33,271 bases of DNA from Acidimicrobiia bacterium (GCA_022821105.1 JAJEEH010000177.1:1-33271); one strand, 5' to 3'. Counted from the stretch's first letter, positions 7,794-15,321 are shown. Notes: generated by a model not told the origin, from the letters alone. Numbers and translations are program-made.

Positions 7794-8612
7794 ATGAGCG
7801 CCAATGATCGAAAGACCGCCTTGGTCACCGGAGCCAGCCGGGGAATCGGAAAGGGCAGTGCCATCGCATTGGCTAGGGCCGGCTTCGACGTGGCCGTGTC
7901 GGCCCGGACCCTGGTGGACGGAGCAGGCCGGGACATGTACGACCCCAACCTCACCATTCCCGGCGGACTCGACACCACCGTGGCCGCCATCGAAGCCGAG
8001 GGACAACAGGGCGTGGCATTCACCATGGACTTGTTGGACCGAGAAAGCGTAACGGCATGCATCGATGGAGCGTTGGAGCATTTCGGCCATCTCGATGTGT
8101 TGGTGAACAACGCCATCTACCAGGGCAAAGTGAGCATGACCCCGTTCCTGGACCTGGAAGAGCCCGAGGTTCACAAGCTGTTCGAGGGAAACGTGTTCGC
8201 CCAGATGGCGATCACCGAGCGGGTGCTGGCCGCGATGGTGGAGCAGGGCTCGGGAACCATCGTGAATATGATCTCCGCCTCGGCCTACACCGATCCGCCC
8301 GGCCCCATCGGCAAAGGGGGCTGGGGCATGGCCTACGCCATGAGCAAGGGGGCGTTCACCCGCATGACACCGCACATCCACGTGGAGCACGGCCCCGACG
8401 GCATCCGGTGCTTCAGCATCGACCCCGGCTATGTGATCACCGAGGCCGCCCGGGCTCGCAACACTGCGGGATCGTTCCCGTATCCCGGCGGAGAGCCGGC
8501 CACCATCGGCGCGGTGGTGGCCTGGCTGGCCACTTCACCCGACGCCGACGAGCACTTGGGCGGCATTGTGTACGCCCAGAGCGAGTTCAAGAAGCGGGGC
8601 CTTTCGGCGTGA
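7794..8612 (+). CDS. SDR-family oxidoreductase with atypical NNAI segment
   Basis: A 272-residue short-chain dehydrogenase. It has TGASRGIG (12-19), NNAI in place of NNAG (105-108), Ser161/Ser163 and YAMSK with Tyr181 and Lys185. A long insertion after strand 2 (about residues 42-60) and a Pro/Gly-rich stretch before the active-site Tyr distinguish it from FabG-type enzymes. It is divergent from the racemase and overlaps the next gene by 4 bp (GTGA), so the two oxidoreductases are probably translated together. ATG 7794 is preferred: the in-frame ATG at 7755 lies inside or ahead of the expected transcription start after TACGGT, and its 13 extra residues are not SDR-like. Substrate unknown. Confidence 0.9.
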   Translation: MSANDRKTALVTGASRGIGKGSAIALARAGFDVAVSARTLVDGAGRDMYDPNLTIPGGLDTTVAAIEAEGQQGVAFTMDLLDRESVTACIDGALEHFGHLDVLVNNAIYQGKVSMTPFLDLEEPEVHKLFEGNVFAQMAITERVLAAMVEQGSGTIVNMISASAYTDPPGPIGKGGWGMAYAMSKGAFTRMTPHIHVEHGPDGIRCFSIDPGYVITEAARARNTAGSFPYPGGEPATIGAVVAWLATSPDADEHLGGIVYAQSEFKKRGLSA

Positions 8613-9565
8613 GGGCAGTGCGCCACACGCCCGAGGGCATCCGCCCGGTGGAGGTGCCGGTGCCCACCAAGGTGGCGGTGGGCGACACCGACGGGGTGCG
8701 GATCCGGCCCCGCTCGGTGGGCATCTGTCAGACCGACCTGAACATGGTGGGCTTCGGTCCCCGCGAGATGACTTTCGGCCACGAGTTCGCCGGAGTGCTG
8801 GACGACGGCACCCCGGTGGCGATCGAGCCGATGGTGCCCTGCGGCGTCTGCGAGTTCTGCGGGATGGGCGATTACCACTTGTGCGAGAAGTCGCACGAGA
8901 TGATTGCCGGAGTGGCCTTCGACGGAGGCATGGCCGACGAGATAATTCTGCCCGAGCGGTGCCTGGTGCGGCTGCCCCACGGATTGGACGTGGCCAACGC
9001 CTGCTTGTGCGAGCCGCTGGCGGTGAACATCCATAGCCTGATGCTGGGCCGGCTGGAGAGCCGCCACCGGGTGGCGGTGGTGGGCCCCGGTATCACCGGG
9101 TTCGGGCTGCTAGGCGGGGCCGCCGCTCGCTGGCGGGGCTGCGTGGTGGACGTGGAGCCCGACAACGACCTGCATACCTCCGCCGCAGAGCAGATGGGCC
9201 TGGGGGTGGGTTTGTCGGGCACCTACGACGTTGTCATCGAGGGTGACGGCTCGGAGCGATCCATTACCCGATCCGCCGAGGTGGCCCGCCCTGGTGGAAC
9301 CGTGCTGCTGGTGGCCGGCTACTACCAAAACAAGCTGTTCGAGGTGCTGCCCTGGGTGCTCAAGGAGCTGACCGCGGTGTGGGGAACGTTCTACGGCCAC
9401 CACGGAGCGGGCCGGGCCTTTGACTCCGCCGCCGCCCTGCTGGCCCATCGCCCTGAGATCGCTGAGGCCATGATTACCCAGCGCTTCCCCCTCGACGCCG
9501 CCGGTGAGGCATTCGCTCTGGCGGCCAGTGACTCCCCCACCCTCAAGGTGGTTGTGGAGCCCTAG
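8609..9565 (+). CDS. Zinc-dependent alcohol dehydrogenase (MDR family)
   Basis: A 318-residue medium-chain dehydrogenase/reductase. Catalytic zinc ligands Cys40 and His58-Glu59 (FGHEF) are present. The structural zinc cysteines are Cys78, 81, 84 and 92 (CGVCEFC...C). The cofactor segment is VGPGITGFG (158-166). At 318 residues it is shorter than the usual ~350, with a compact Rossmann domain. It oxidises or reduces an alcohol/carbonyl pair with NAD(P). GTG 8609 overlaps the SDR stop by 4 bp, indicating translational coupling, so both may act on successive intermediates. The 3' end is convergent with the phosphatase gene with only 6 bp between the stops. Confidence 0.9.
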   Translation: MRAVRHTPEGIRPVEVPVPTKVAVGDTDGVRIRPRSVGICQTDLNMVGFGPREMTFGHEFAGVLDDGTPVAIEPMVPCGVCEFCGMGDYHLCEKSHEMIAGVAFDGGMADEIILPERCLVRLPHGLDVANACLCEPLAVNIHSLMLGRLESRHRVAVVGPGITGFGLLGGAAARWRGCVVDVEPDNDLHTSAAEQMGLGVGLSGTYDVVIEGDGSERSITRSAEVARPGGTVLLVAGYYQNKLFEVLPWVLKELTAVWGTFYGHHGAGRAFDSAAALLAHRPEIAEAMITQRFPLDAAGEAFALAASDSPTLKVVVEP

Positions 9566-9571
9566 TCGAGG

Positions 9572-10318
9572 TCAGACCAATAGGGACGCCCGCAGGCGCT
9601 CGATTGTCTGGGGCTTGACCCCGTAGGCCAAGGCATACCCTTCAAGACCGCCCCACCGGTCGTCCACGATGTCCAGAAGCTCGGTAATTGCGCTGATGGG
9701 GGCATTGGTTATGTCGTCGGGCAGCTTCGCCCACACTTTGGCCATATCGGGCAACTCGGCCAGGGACCGTTCTCGGATTGCCGGCACGGCAGGAGCGGTG
9801 GCCGCGTAATCACCCACGATGTCTTGGCGATCTACCCCGGCCAATCCCAGAATCATCGCGGCCAGACAGCCGGTGCGGTCTTTTCCGGCCATGCAGAAAA
9901 ATGCAGTCGGCCACTGATCGGGATCGGCCACCACTTCGATTGCCGCGGCAAACCGCTCTCCCCCACTGCTGATCATGTTCTCGTAGAGCTGGCCAAAAGA
10001 GCGGGTCGCTAAGTCGGGATCGGGTCGCTCATAGGTGTGCATGGTTCGGTCGGTGGTGCCCACGTGATGCTCGACGACACCAAGTGTCGGGTCGAGCACC
10101 CCAACCCGTTCCCGCTCGTCGTTTGCCCGCAGGTCCACGGCGGTGCGGACACCCAACCGGCCCGTTATCACCTCGGCGTCCGCTGGGCTGAGCTGGTGCA
10201 GCGAGTCAGCCCGGAACAGCACTCCCCACTTGGTGGTTCCGCCCAATGAGCTGGCGTAGCCGCCCAGGTCTCGGAAGTTCACGCACCCTTCCAGAGGGAT
10301 GCGCCGCTGATGGTTCAT
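9572..10318 (-). CDS. Protein tyrosine phosphatase, PtpB-like
   Basis: A 248-residue phosphatase. The P-loop CMAGKDRTG supplies nucleophile Cys142 and Arg148 (C-x5-R). The N-terminal NFRDLGGY segment is typical of the Y_phosphatase3 family that includes M. tuberculosis PtpB, whose loop from memory reads CFAGKDRTG. No signal peptide is visible, so it is probably cytoplasmic unless exported by another route. Members dephosphorylate phosphotyrosine, and some also phosphoserine/threonine or phosphoinositides; the substrate here is unknown. ATG 10318 is preceded at 4 nt by GGAG, a good ribosome binding site. TAGATT (10351-10356, minus strand) lies about 32 nt upstream as a possible -10. It sits between metabolic genes and has no evident link to them. 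Confidence 0.9.
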   Translation of the reverse strand: MNHQRRIPLEGCVNFRDLGGYASSLGGTTKWGVLFRADSLHQLSPADAEVITGRLGVRTAVDLRANDERERVGVLDPTLGVVEHHVGTTDRTMHTYERPDPDLATRSFGQLYENMISSGGERFAAAIEVVADPDQWPTAFFCMAGKDRTGCLAAMILGLAGVDRQDIVGDYAATAPAVPAIRERSLAELPDMAKVWAKLPDDITNAPISAITELLDIVDDRWGGLEGYALAYGVKPQTIERLRASLLV

Positions 10319-10350
10319 TGCTCCAATTTCCCGTCTTCCCTCCGGCCCGC

Positions 10351-10356
10351 AATCTA
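10351..10356 (-). promoter_or_regulatory. Putative -10 (TAGATT) for the phosphatase gene
   Basis: On the minus strand TAGATT lies 32 nt before ATG 10318, which has its own GGAG ribosome binding site, so this transcript would carry a leader. It is only 9 bp away from the opposite-facing -10 at 10366-10371. Confidence 0.35.
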
Positions 10357-10365
10357 GGACACCAC

Positions 10366-10371
10366 TAGCGT
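10366..10371 (+). promoter_or_regulatory. Putative -10 (TAGCGT) for the gene at 10378, leaderless
   Basis: TAGCGT matches TAnnnT and is followed by 6 nt and the GTG start at 10378, the same geometry as several other genes in this window. Confidence 0.45.
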
Positions 10372-10377
10372 GAGGGC

Positions 10378-10716
10378 GTGGTCGGGAAGATTCACGTCTT
10401 GGACGAGTTGACTGTCGAGCCCGGACGGCTGGACGAGGTGCGTCGGCTGATGACCGAGGGCTACATGGCGGGGGCCAAAGCGCGGGGCATGACGTTGGAG
10501 CAGACGTGGCTGACACCGCCGATTGAGCTGTTCGACCAGCCCAACACGCTGGTGTACCTGTGGTCGGTGCCCGATGCGGCTGCGTGGTGGGCGATGCGGG
10601 GCGCCGCCGGACGAGATCCCTCCGTGGCCGGGTTCTGGGCCGAGGTGGACGCCTGCTGTGTGGAGCGACAGCGGCGGTTCCTCATTGACGATCAGATTGG
10701 CGAGGTAGAAGAGTGA
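10378..10716 (+). CDS. Hypothetical protein, probably dimeric alpha/beta-barrel type
   Basis: A 112-residue protein from GTG 10378. A beta strand (KIHVLDELTV), a helix (LDEVRRLMTEGY), then strands with LVYLWSVPD and a helix with AWWAMR suggest a ferredoxin-like dimeric alpha/beta barrel (NIPSNAP/Dabb-like). This is inferred from the pattern, not from a recognised signature. Two adjacent cysteines (ACC, about 92-93) are near the end. The stop overlaps the next gene's start by 4 bp (GTGA), and that product also looks barrel-like, so the two may form a complex or act on one substrate. The family includes small enzymes acting on polyketides or aromatic compounds as well as stress proteins. Function unknown. 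Confidence 0.8.
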   Translation: MVGKIHVLDELTVEPGRLDEVRRLMTEGYMAGAKARGMTLEQTWLTPPIELFDQPNTLVYLWSVPDAAAWWAMRGAAGRDPSVAGFWAEVDACCVERQRRFLIDDQIGEVEE

Positions 10717-11294
10717 GCCGAACGCTGGCACTGGTGACCCTGGCCGAAGGGGCTGATCCTTCTCGGGTGGCCGAATTGGAGTCGGCTGCGGTGCTGGGCA
10801 AACACCTGCCGGGAACGGTAGGCGGCGGCCACTTCACCTGGGACGGCATCGACGACCCTATCCCTCCCGGTTTCGAGGATGTGGCCGATGTCGATTTGGT
10901 CGAGCTGGAACTCATCGACGGTTCGCTGGCCGATCCCGATTTCACCGGGGAGATCAAGCGCACCCTCCTGCTTCGGGTTGAGCCCGACGCACCGGCTGAT
11001 TCGGTGGCCGCATTCGAACGGGACCTCATGGCCATGCCCGACCACATCCCGGCCATCGTGAACTGGGCTTTCAGCCGGGTTGTCGGCCCGCCAGGCACCC
11101 GGTGGACCCATAGCTGGGAGCAGGAGTACTACACCCTTGACGGGCTCAAGGTGGACTACATGATGAGCCCCCACCACTGGGGTTTGATCGACGGCTGGTT
11201 CGATCCCGAGATTCCCCGGCAGATCGTGGACCTTGAGCTGGCCCACGTCTATCACGCCACCGCCCGCTCTGTTCTGGCCGCCGCTCTCGGTTAG
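10713..11294 (+). CDS. Dabb-like (stress-responsive A/B barrel) protein
   Basis: A 193-residue protein from GTG 10713. The C-terminal half (about 85-190) has the features of a Dabb domain: a strand RTLLLRVEP, a helix with DSVAAFERDLMAMPDHIPAI, then WAFSRV, GTRWTHSWEQEY and a late HVYHAT. The first 80 residues form a second, more diverged alpha/beta region, so this may be a two-domain barrel in one chain. It is coupled to the upstream gene by a 4-bp overlap. Its stop codon overlaps the ipdF stop on the other strand (11291-11294), leaving no terminator space. Function unknown. Confidence 0.82.
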   Translation: MSRTLALVTLAEGADPSRVAELESAAVLGKHLPGTVGGGHFTWDGIDDPIPPGFEDVADVDLVELELIDGSLADPDFTGEIKRTLLLRVEPDAPADSVAAFERDLMAMPDHIPAIVNWAFSRVVGPPGTRWTHSWEQEYYTLDGLKVDYMMSPHHWGLIDGWFDPEIPRQIVDLELAHVYHATARSVLAAALG

Positions 11295-12073
11295 GGGTGC
11301 TGGGAGCTGACCGAGACAATCTCCCCGGTCATATACGTCGAATAGTCACTGGCCAGAAACACCATCACGTTGGCCACTTCCCACGGCTCGGCGGCCCGGT
11401 CGAACGCCTCCAGCGAGATCAAGCTGTCGAGAAATTCCTGGCTGGATGTCTTGGCCAAGAACGGGTGCATGGCCAGACTGGGCGCCACACAGTTGACTCG
11501 GACCCCAGTCTCGGCCGCCTCGATGGCCGCGCAGCGGGTGAGCGCCATCACCCCGGCTTTGGCCGCGGCGTAGTGGCTCTGGCCAGCTTGGGCCCGCCAC
11601 CCCATCACCGAAGCGTTGTTGACGATGACCCCCGAACCCCGAGGCATCATGTGGCGCAGGGCAGCCCGAGTGGTCCGCATGGTGCCGTTGAGGGTGACAT
11701 CGATCACCACCTGCCACTGCTCGTCGGTCATGTCCACCAAGTTGGCGGTGCCCCCCAACCCGGCGTTGTTGATCATCACGTCCACATGGCCCAACTCGGC
11801 CACCGCAGCGTCGATCAGGGCTTGGACCTCCTCCTCAACCGTCACATTGCACAGCTGGGTGGCGGGCCGAACACCAAACTCCTCAGCCAAGCGGTTGGAG
11901 GCCTCGTCCAGGCGCCGCCCATGGATGTCGCTGATGAGCACCTGGGCGCCCTCGGCCAGGCACCGCCGAGCAGCGGCGAAGCCCAAGCCGGTGCCCGCCG
12001 CGGCGGTCACCACCACGGTCTTGCCCTCGAGCAGCCCCCGACCCGGCGGCTCAGCCGGCACTTCCCGGCTCAC
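11291..12073 (-). CDS. ipdF: IpdF-like SDR (5-hydroxy-HIP-CoA dehydrogenase type)
   Basis: A 260-residue SDR. The cofactor loop is TAAAGTGLG (23-31), where the first glycine of TGxxxGxG is alanine; NNAG is at 102-105, Ser155 in VNNASVMGWRAQ, and Tyr168/Lys172 in HYAAAKAGVMALTRC. This pattern, including the TAAAGTG loop, GWRAQ and the C-terminal SVSSQHP, matches remembered M. tuberculosis Rv3559c (IpdF; SVSCQHP there). IpdF oxidises or reduces the C5 hydroxyl/ketone of HIP-CoA intermediates. GTG 12073 overlaps the upstream SDR stop by 4 bp (GTGA) and gives a length equal to IpdF. It ends the long minus-strand gene run and lies about 8 kb from ipdABC, which suggests that both belong to one pathway. 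Confidence 0.87.
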   Translation of the reverse strand: MSREVPAEPPGRGLLEGKTVVVTAAAGTGLGFAAARRCLAEGAQVLISDIHGRRLDEASNRLAEEFGVRPATQLCNVTVEEEVQALIDAAVAELGHVDVMINNAGLGGTANLVDMTDEQWQVVIDVTLNGTMRTTRAALRHMMPRGSGVIVNNASVMGWRAQAGQSHYAAAKAGVMALTRCAAIEAAETGVRVNCVAPSLAMHPFLAKTSSQEFLDSLISLEAFDRAAEPWEVANVMVFLASDYSTYMTGEIVSVSSQHP

Positions 12074-12963
12074 GGCGATACCGGGACCGGCGGCAGATCC
12101 TTCATGGCCTCGGCCAAATCGGCGATGGTCCAATCCCGCTCTGTATCAAGGAAGTCTTGGCGCAGCCACGGGGTGTACCAACGGACGTCGCCGCCCTTGG
12201 CCATGAACACCCGACCGGTCACACCGCAGTCGGCGGTGGCCAGCCACCCCACTACCGGAGCGGGGTGGAAGGGGTGGTACACGTCGAATCCCTCCGCGGG
12301 CTTGGCCACCATCTCGGCCACTCCCGGCGCCCCCTCAGTCATGCGGGTGCGCCCCGCGGGGGTCACGCAGTTCACCCGCACCCCGTAGCGGCCCAACTCC
12401 TGGGCGATGATCACCGTCATGCCGGCAATGGCGCTCTTGGCTGCGCCGTAGTTCGACTGGCCCACCTGGCCAATCAGCCCCGAAGTAGAGCTGATGTTGA
12501 TCACCGAGGCATTCACCGCCTCCCCGGCCTTGGTCTGGTCGCGCCACCAGCCGGCGCACACCCGGGTCATGCAGAACGTGGACTTGAGGTGGCCGCGGAT
12601 CACCGAGTCCCAGTCGTCCTCGCTCATGCTGGCAAACATCTTGTCCCGCAGGATGCCAGCGTTGTTCACCACCACGTCCACCCCGCCAAAGGCGTCCAGC
12701 GTCTGAGCCAGCACCGATTCGGCCCCAGTCATCTCGGCCACGTCGTCGCAGTTGGCCACTGCTGTGCCTCCGGCAGCAGTGATCTCATCGACCACCGCCT
12801 GGGCTACCTCCGGATCAGCGCCGGTACCGTCGGCGGCACAGCCCAGATCGTTGACCACCACCTTGGCCCCCTCGGCGGCGAACAGCAGGGCGTAGTGGCG
12901 ACCGATGCCCCGCCCGGCGCCGCTGATGACTGCGATCCGCCCCGTGAGCGCGCCGCTGGACAT
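12070..12963 (-). CDS. SDR-family oxidoreductase with C-terminal extension (paralogue of upstream gene)
   Basis: A 297-residue SDR with SGAGRGIG (14-21), a long acidic loop after strand 2 (about 41-52, DGTGADPEV), NNAG (100-103), Ser159, Tyr172 and Lys176 (YGAAK). After the usual fold comes an extra stretch of about 50 residues rich in Trp and acidic residues. It shares layout and many residues with the adjacent SDR at 12963-13865, a likely tandem duplicate. The long loop and tail resemble Rv3548c-type and HSD17B4-type SDRs acting on (3R)-hydroxyacyl-CoA; the substrate here is unproven. ATG 12963 overlaps the upstream stop by one base (TGATG), and the downstream gene overlaps by 4 bp. This is strong evidence for one operon. 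Confidence 0.92.
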   Translation of the reverse strand: MSSGALTGRIAVISGAGRGIGRHYALLFAAEGAKVVVNDLGCAADGTGADPEVAQAVVDEITAAGGTAVANCDDVAEMTGAESVLAQTLDAFGGVDVVVNNAGILRDKMFASMSEDDWDSVIRGHLKSTFCMTRVCAGWWRDQTKAGEAVNASVINISSTSGLIGQVGQSNYGAAKSAIAGMTVIIAQELGRYGVRVNCVTPAGRTRMTEGAPGVAEMVAKPAEGFDVYHPFHPAPVVGWLATADCGVTGRVFMAKGGDVRWYTPWLRQDFLDTERDWTIADLAEAMKDLPPVPVSP

Positions 12964-13865
12964 CAGCTGCCCTGAGCTGCCTGGCGCTGGGCGGCCTGCG
13001 CCTCCAATAGCGCCATGGTGGGGTGCTCTTCGAAGCCGATGGTGCGGGGCAGCGACTCCTCGATCCCTTCGGGGGTCCAACTGCTCTCGGGGGCGTACAT
13101 GGAGCGAACCTCACCGAACTGGGCCCACACCGATATGCGGGGACCGACCACGGTGTATACCTGAGCGGTGAGATCCCGAGCAGCATCGCTGAGCAGGTAC
13201 ACAGCCAACGGCGCCACGTCTTCGGGCTCGCCAGCCTCGATCTCGAACGGCACGTTCTCCGACATCCGGGTCTTGGCGCTGGGGGCGATGCAATTGGCGT
13301 TGATGCCGTAGCGCTTCAGAGCCAGCGCCGCGCTCTTGGTGAGCGAGATGATGCCGCCCTTGGCCGACGCGTAGTTGCACTGGGAGGTCGATCCGGTGAA
13401 CGCCCCGGAGGTGATCCCCACCAGCGACCCGCCGGTCTCCTGCTTGCGCATAATGGCCGAGGCGTGCTTGTACACCGTGAAGTGGCCCTTGAGGTGTACC
13501 CGGATCACATCGTCGAACTCTTCTTCGGTCATGTTGAAGATCATCCGCTCCCGCAGGATGCCGGCCACGCACACCGCACCGTCGATGGACCCCCAAGTGT
13601 CCACCGCAGCCTGGACCGCGGCCGCGCCGCCCTCCATGGTGCTGATGTCAGAGGCCAGAGCCAGAGCGGTTCCTCCGGCCGCCTCGATCTCGGCCACCAC
13701 CGCGTCGGCTACCTCCGACGAGGGATCGGAGCCGTCTAGCGACACGCCATAGTCGGCCACCACCACATTGGCCCCGGCGGCGGCGCAGCCCATAGCGATG
13801 GCTCGGCCGATGCCGTTGCCCGCACCGGTGACGACGATGTTCTTGCCTTCTAGATATCCAGTCAC
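12963..13865 (-). CDS. SDR-family oxidoreductase with VCVAG in place of NNAG
   Basis: A 300-residue SDR starting at GTG 13865. It has TGAGNGIG (13-20), an acidic insertion after strand 2 (LDGSDPSSEV), Ser153 and Tyr165/Lys169 (YASAK). The structural NNAG motif is replaced by VCVAG (98-102), losing the Asn that normally helps the SDR proton relay. The C-terminal tail of about 60 residues is rich in Gln/Ala and Glu. It is a paralogue of the gene directly downstream, with which it overlaps by one base; the two products could pair. TAGGGT lies 8 nt before the GTG, so it may also have its own promoter, and the stop codon of the upstream gene falls within that hexamer. Substrate unknown; probably a hydroxyacyl-CoA or ring alcohol. 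Confidence 0.91.
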   Translation of the reverse strand: MTGYLEGKNIVVTGAGNGIGRAIAMGCAAAGANVVVADYGVSLDGSDPSSEVADAVVAEIEAAGGTALALASDISTMEGGAAAVQAAVDTWGSIDGAVCVAGILRERMIFNMTEEEFDDVIRVHLKGHFTVYKHASAIMRKQETGGSLVGITSGAFTGSTSQCNYASAKGGIISLTKSAALALKRYGINANCIAPSAKTRMSENVPFEIEAGEPEDVAPLAVYLLSDAARDLTAQVYTVVGPRISVWAQFGEVRSMYAPESSWTPEGIEESLPRTIGFEEHPTMALLEAQAAQRQAAQGS

Positions 13866-13873
13866 GGGGGGAA

Positions 13874-13879
13874 ACCCTA
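13874..13879 (-). promoter_or_regulatory. Putative internal -10 (TAGGGT) for SDR at 12963-13865
   Basis: On the minus strand TAGGGT is 8 nt upstream of GTG 13865 and overlaps the TAG stop of the preceding lipoprotein gene. This would give the three-SDR block (13865 to 11291) a leaderless promoter of its own. Confidence 0.35.
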
Positions 13880-14500
13880 TCTTTCGGCTTCGGCCAATAG
13901 TAGGTTGAAGTGCCTGGTCAGAATTTCTGGGGGAATACGACCGCTTCCCCTAGACGCCAACGTTCCGTCACTGAACACCAAGACCCAAAATGGTGTGCCT
14001 GCCTGCCCGAGGGCGGCGGCAATCTCGTTGTCGGCACTGTCCACCAGAACAGGGAACGGCCAGTCTTCATCGGCCAGCCATTTGCTGGGCGGGTAATTGT
14101 CCCTGCTGGAGTCCACCAGGGTGACCACGCTGATCAAGTCCACCCCGTCGGGAAGTTCGTTTCCTGCGGCAAGCCAGCCGGTGTACTCAGCGACTTCTCC
14201 CTGACAAGCCGGGCACCAGTGAGCCAGGAACACGAAGACTGCTGGACGCTCACCCGGAGACCAGGAAAGCGGCGTACCGTCGATGGCTGAACCTGAGAGC
14301 CCCGGCACTGGAAGACCGATTGCCGGATCAGCAGCTGGAGAATCTCCTGCCGGCCCTAGAGACTGTCCGAAGATCTGCACTGGGGCAACCTCAACCGCCT
14401 CCGGGGCGGCATCGTCGTCGTTGCCGCCGCAGGCAGCCGCAAACAAAAGAACAGCGGATACCAGTGCCGCGATGCGGTTAACGCTTCGTTTGGACTTCAT
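13877..14500 (-). CDS. TlpA/ResA-like thioredoxin-fold lipoprotein
   Basis: A 207-residue protein with a basic N-terminus, a hydrophobic segment and lipobox-like AAAC at Cys24, then an acidic, Ala/Pro-rich linker, so it should be anchored outside the membrane. The thioredoxin-like domain has the redox motif WCPAC (Cys96, Cys99) and a cis-Pro in GTPF (Pro170), as in TlpA/ResA proteins that reduce or isomerise disulfides or guide cytochrome c/Cu-protein maturation. ATG 14500 is chosen because TAGCCT lies 6 nt upstream; an in-frame GTG at 14506 would fall inside that spacer. It interrupts a series of CoA-ester genes, with 20 bp to the upstream SDR and 11 bp to the downstream one. Whether it has any part in the pathway is unclear. 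Confidence 0.9.
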   Translation of the reverse strand: MKSKRSVNRIAALVSAVLLFAAACGGNDDDAAPEAVEVAPVQIFGQSLGPAGDSPAADPAIGLPVPGLSGSAIDGTPLSWSPGERPAVFVFLAHWCPACQGEVAEYTGWLAAGNELPDGVDLISVVTLVDSSRDNYPPSKWLADEDWPFPVLVDSADNEIAAALGQAGTPFWVLVFSDGTLASRGSGRIPPEILTRHFNLLLAEAER

Positions 14501-14506
14501 GGACAC

Positions 14507-14512
14507 AGGCTA
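14507..14512 (-). promoter_or_regulatory. Putative -10 (TAGCCT) for the TlpA-like gene, leaderless
   Basis: On the minus strand TAGCCT is followed by 6 nt and ATG 14500. It lies in the short gap after the upstream SDR stop, so the thioredoxin-like gene may be transcribed independently of the operon around it. Confidence 0.4.
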
Positions 14513-14520
14513 CGGGCTGG

Positions 14521-15321
14521 TTACAGCGGCATCACCACGCCGCCGTTGGGGCGCATGGTTTGGCCGGTCACGAATCTCCCGGCCTCGGAGCACAGATACA
14601 GAATGGCGTAGGCGATGTCGTTGGGGTTGCCCACATAGCCAAGGGGGTTCATTTGGGCGATGGTGTCGAAGTGGTTCCTCTGGCGCTCGGGGTCCACCTT
14701 GCCGTCGTCGTCAAGGAAATGGCGGTCGTAGATGGGGGTTTCGATGGAACCGGGGGCCACCGCGTTCACTCGGATGGGGGCCATCTCCACCGCCGCAGTG
14801 CGGGTGATCATCTTCACCGCCGCCTTGGTGAGGGCGTACACCGAGATCATCGGCGCGGGCATGTCGGCCCCGGCCGACGACAGGTTCACGATCGACCCCG
14901 ACTTCTGATCGGCCATGGCCCGACCCGCAGCTGCGGTTCCCCAGTAGACGCCCTTGATGTTCACGTTCATCACCCGGTCGAGCTGCTCAGGGGTAGTGTC
15001 CACGATCAGGCTGTCGGTGATGATTCCGGCGTTGTTCACCATGATGTCCAGCCGCCCATGGCGGTTCACCGCATCGGCCACCAGAGCCTCCACCGCGGAT
15101 TTGTCACTCACATCGGTGGGCACCGCCGACCAACTGGCTCCCAACTCGTCCAGCACCCCGCCGGTCTCGCCCATTCCGTCGGCGTCGACATCGCCCAGCA
15201 CCACCGAGGCTCCGGCCTTGGCCAGCGTCACCGCCGTCCCCCGGCCGATGCCGGAAGCTGCCCCAGTGACCACCGCCACCTGGTCGGAAATATCAAACGC
15301 AGCAATGATGTCGTCGTGCAT
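14521..15321 (-). CDS. SDR-family oxidoreductase (FabG/HSD type)
   Basis: A 266-residue classical SDR with TGAASGIG (19-26), NNAG (96-99), Ser149, Tyr162 and Lys166 (YALTK). The segment after the active site has PGSIETP and a variable substrate loop with an acidic HFLDDDGKVDPER stretch. An Asp after strand 2 (GDVDADG) suggests NAD(H) rather than NADP(H). It lies 53 bp behind the DUF35 gene on the same strand. ATG 15321 is preceded by GGGG at short distance. Likely role: oxidation of a hydroxyl group on the substrate of the neighbouring thiolase/CoA-transferase genes; specificity cannot be read from the sequence. Confidence 0.92.
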   Translation of the reverse strand: MHDDIIAAFDISDQVAVVTGAASGIGRGTAVTLAKAGASVVLGDVDADGMGETGGVLDELGASWSAVPTDVSDKSAVEALVADAVNRHGRLDIMVNNAGIITDSLIVDTTPEQLDRVMNVNIKGVYWGTAAAGRAMADQKSGSIVNLSSAGADMPAPMISVYALTKAAVKMITRTAAVEMAPIRVNAVAPGSIETPIYDRHFLDDDGKVDPERQRNHFDTIAQMNPLGYVGNPNDIAYAILYLCSEAGRFVTGQTMRPNGGVVMPL

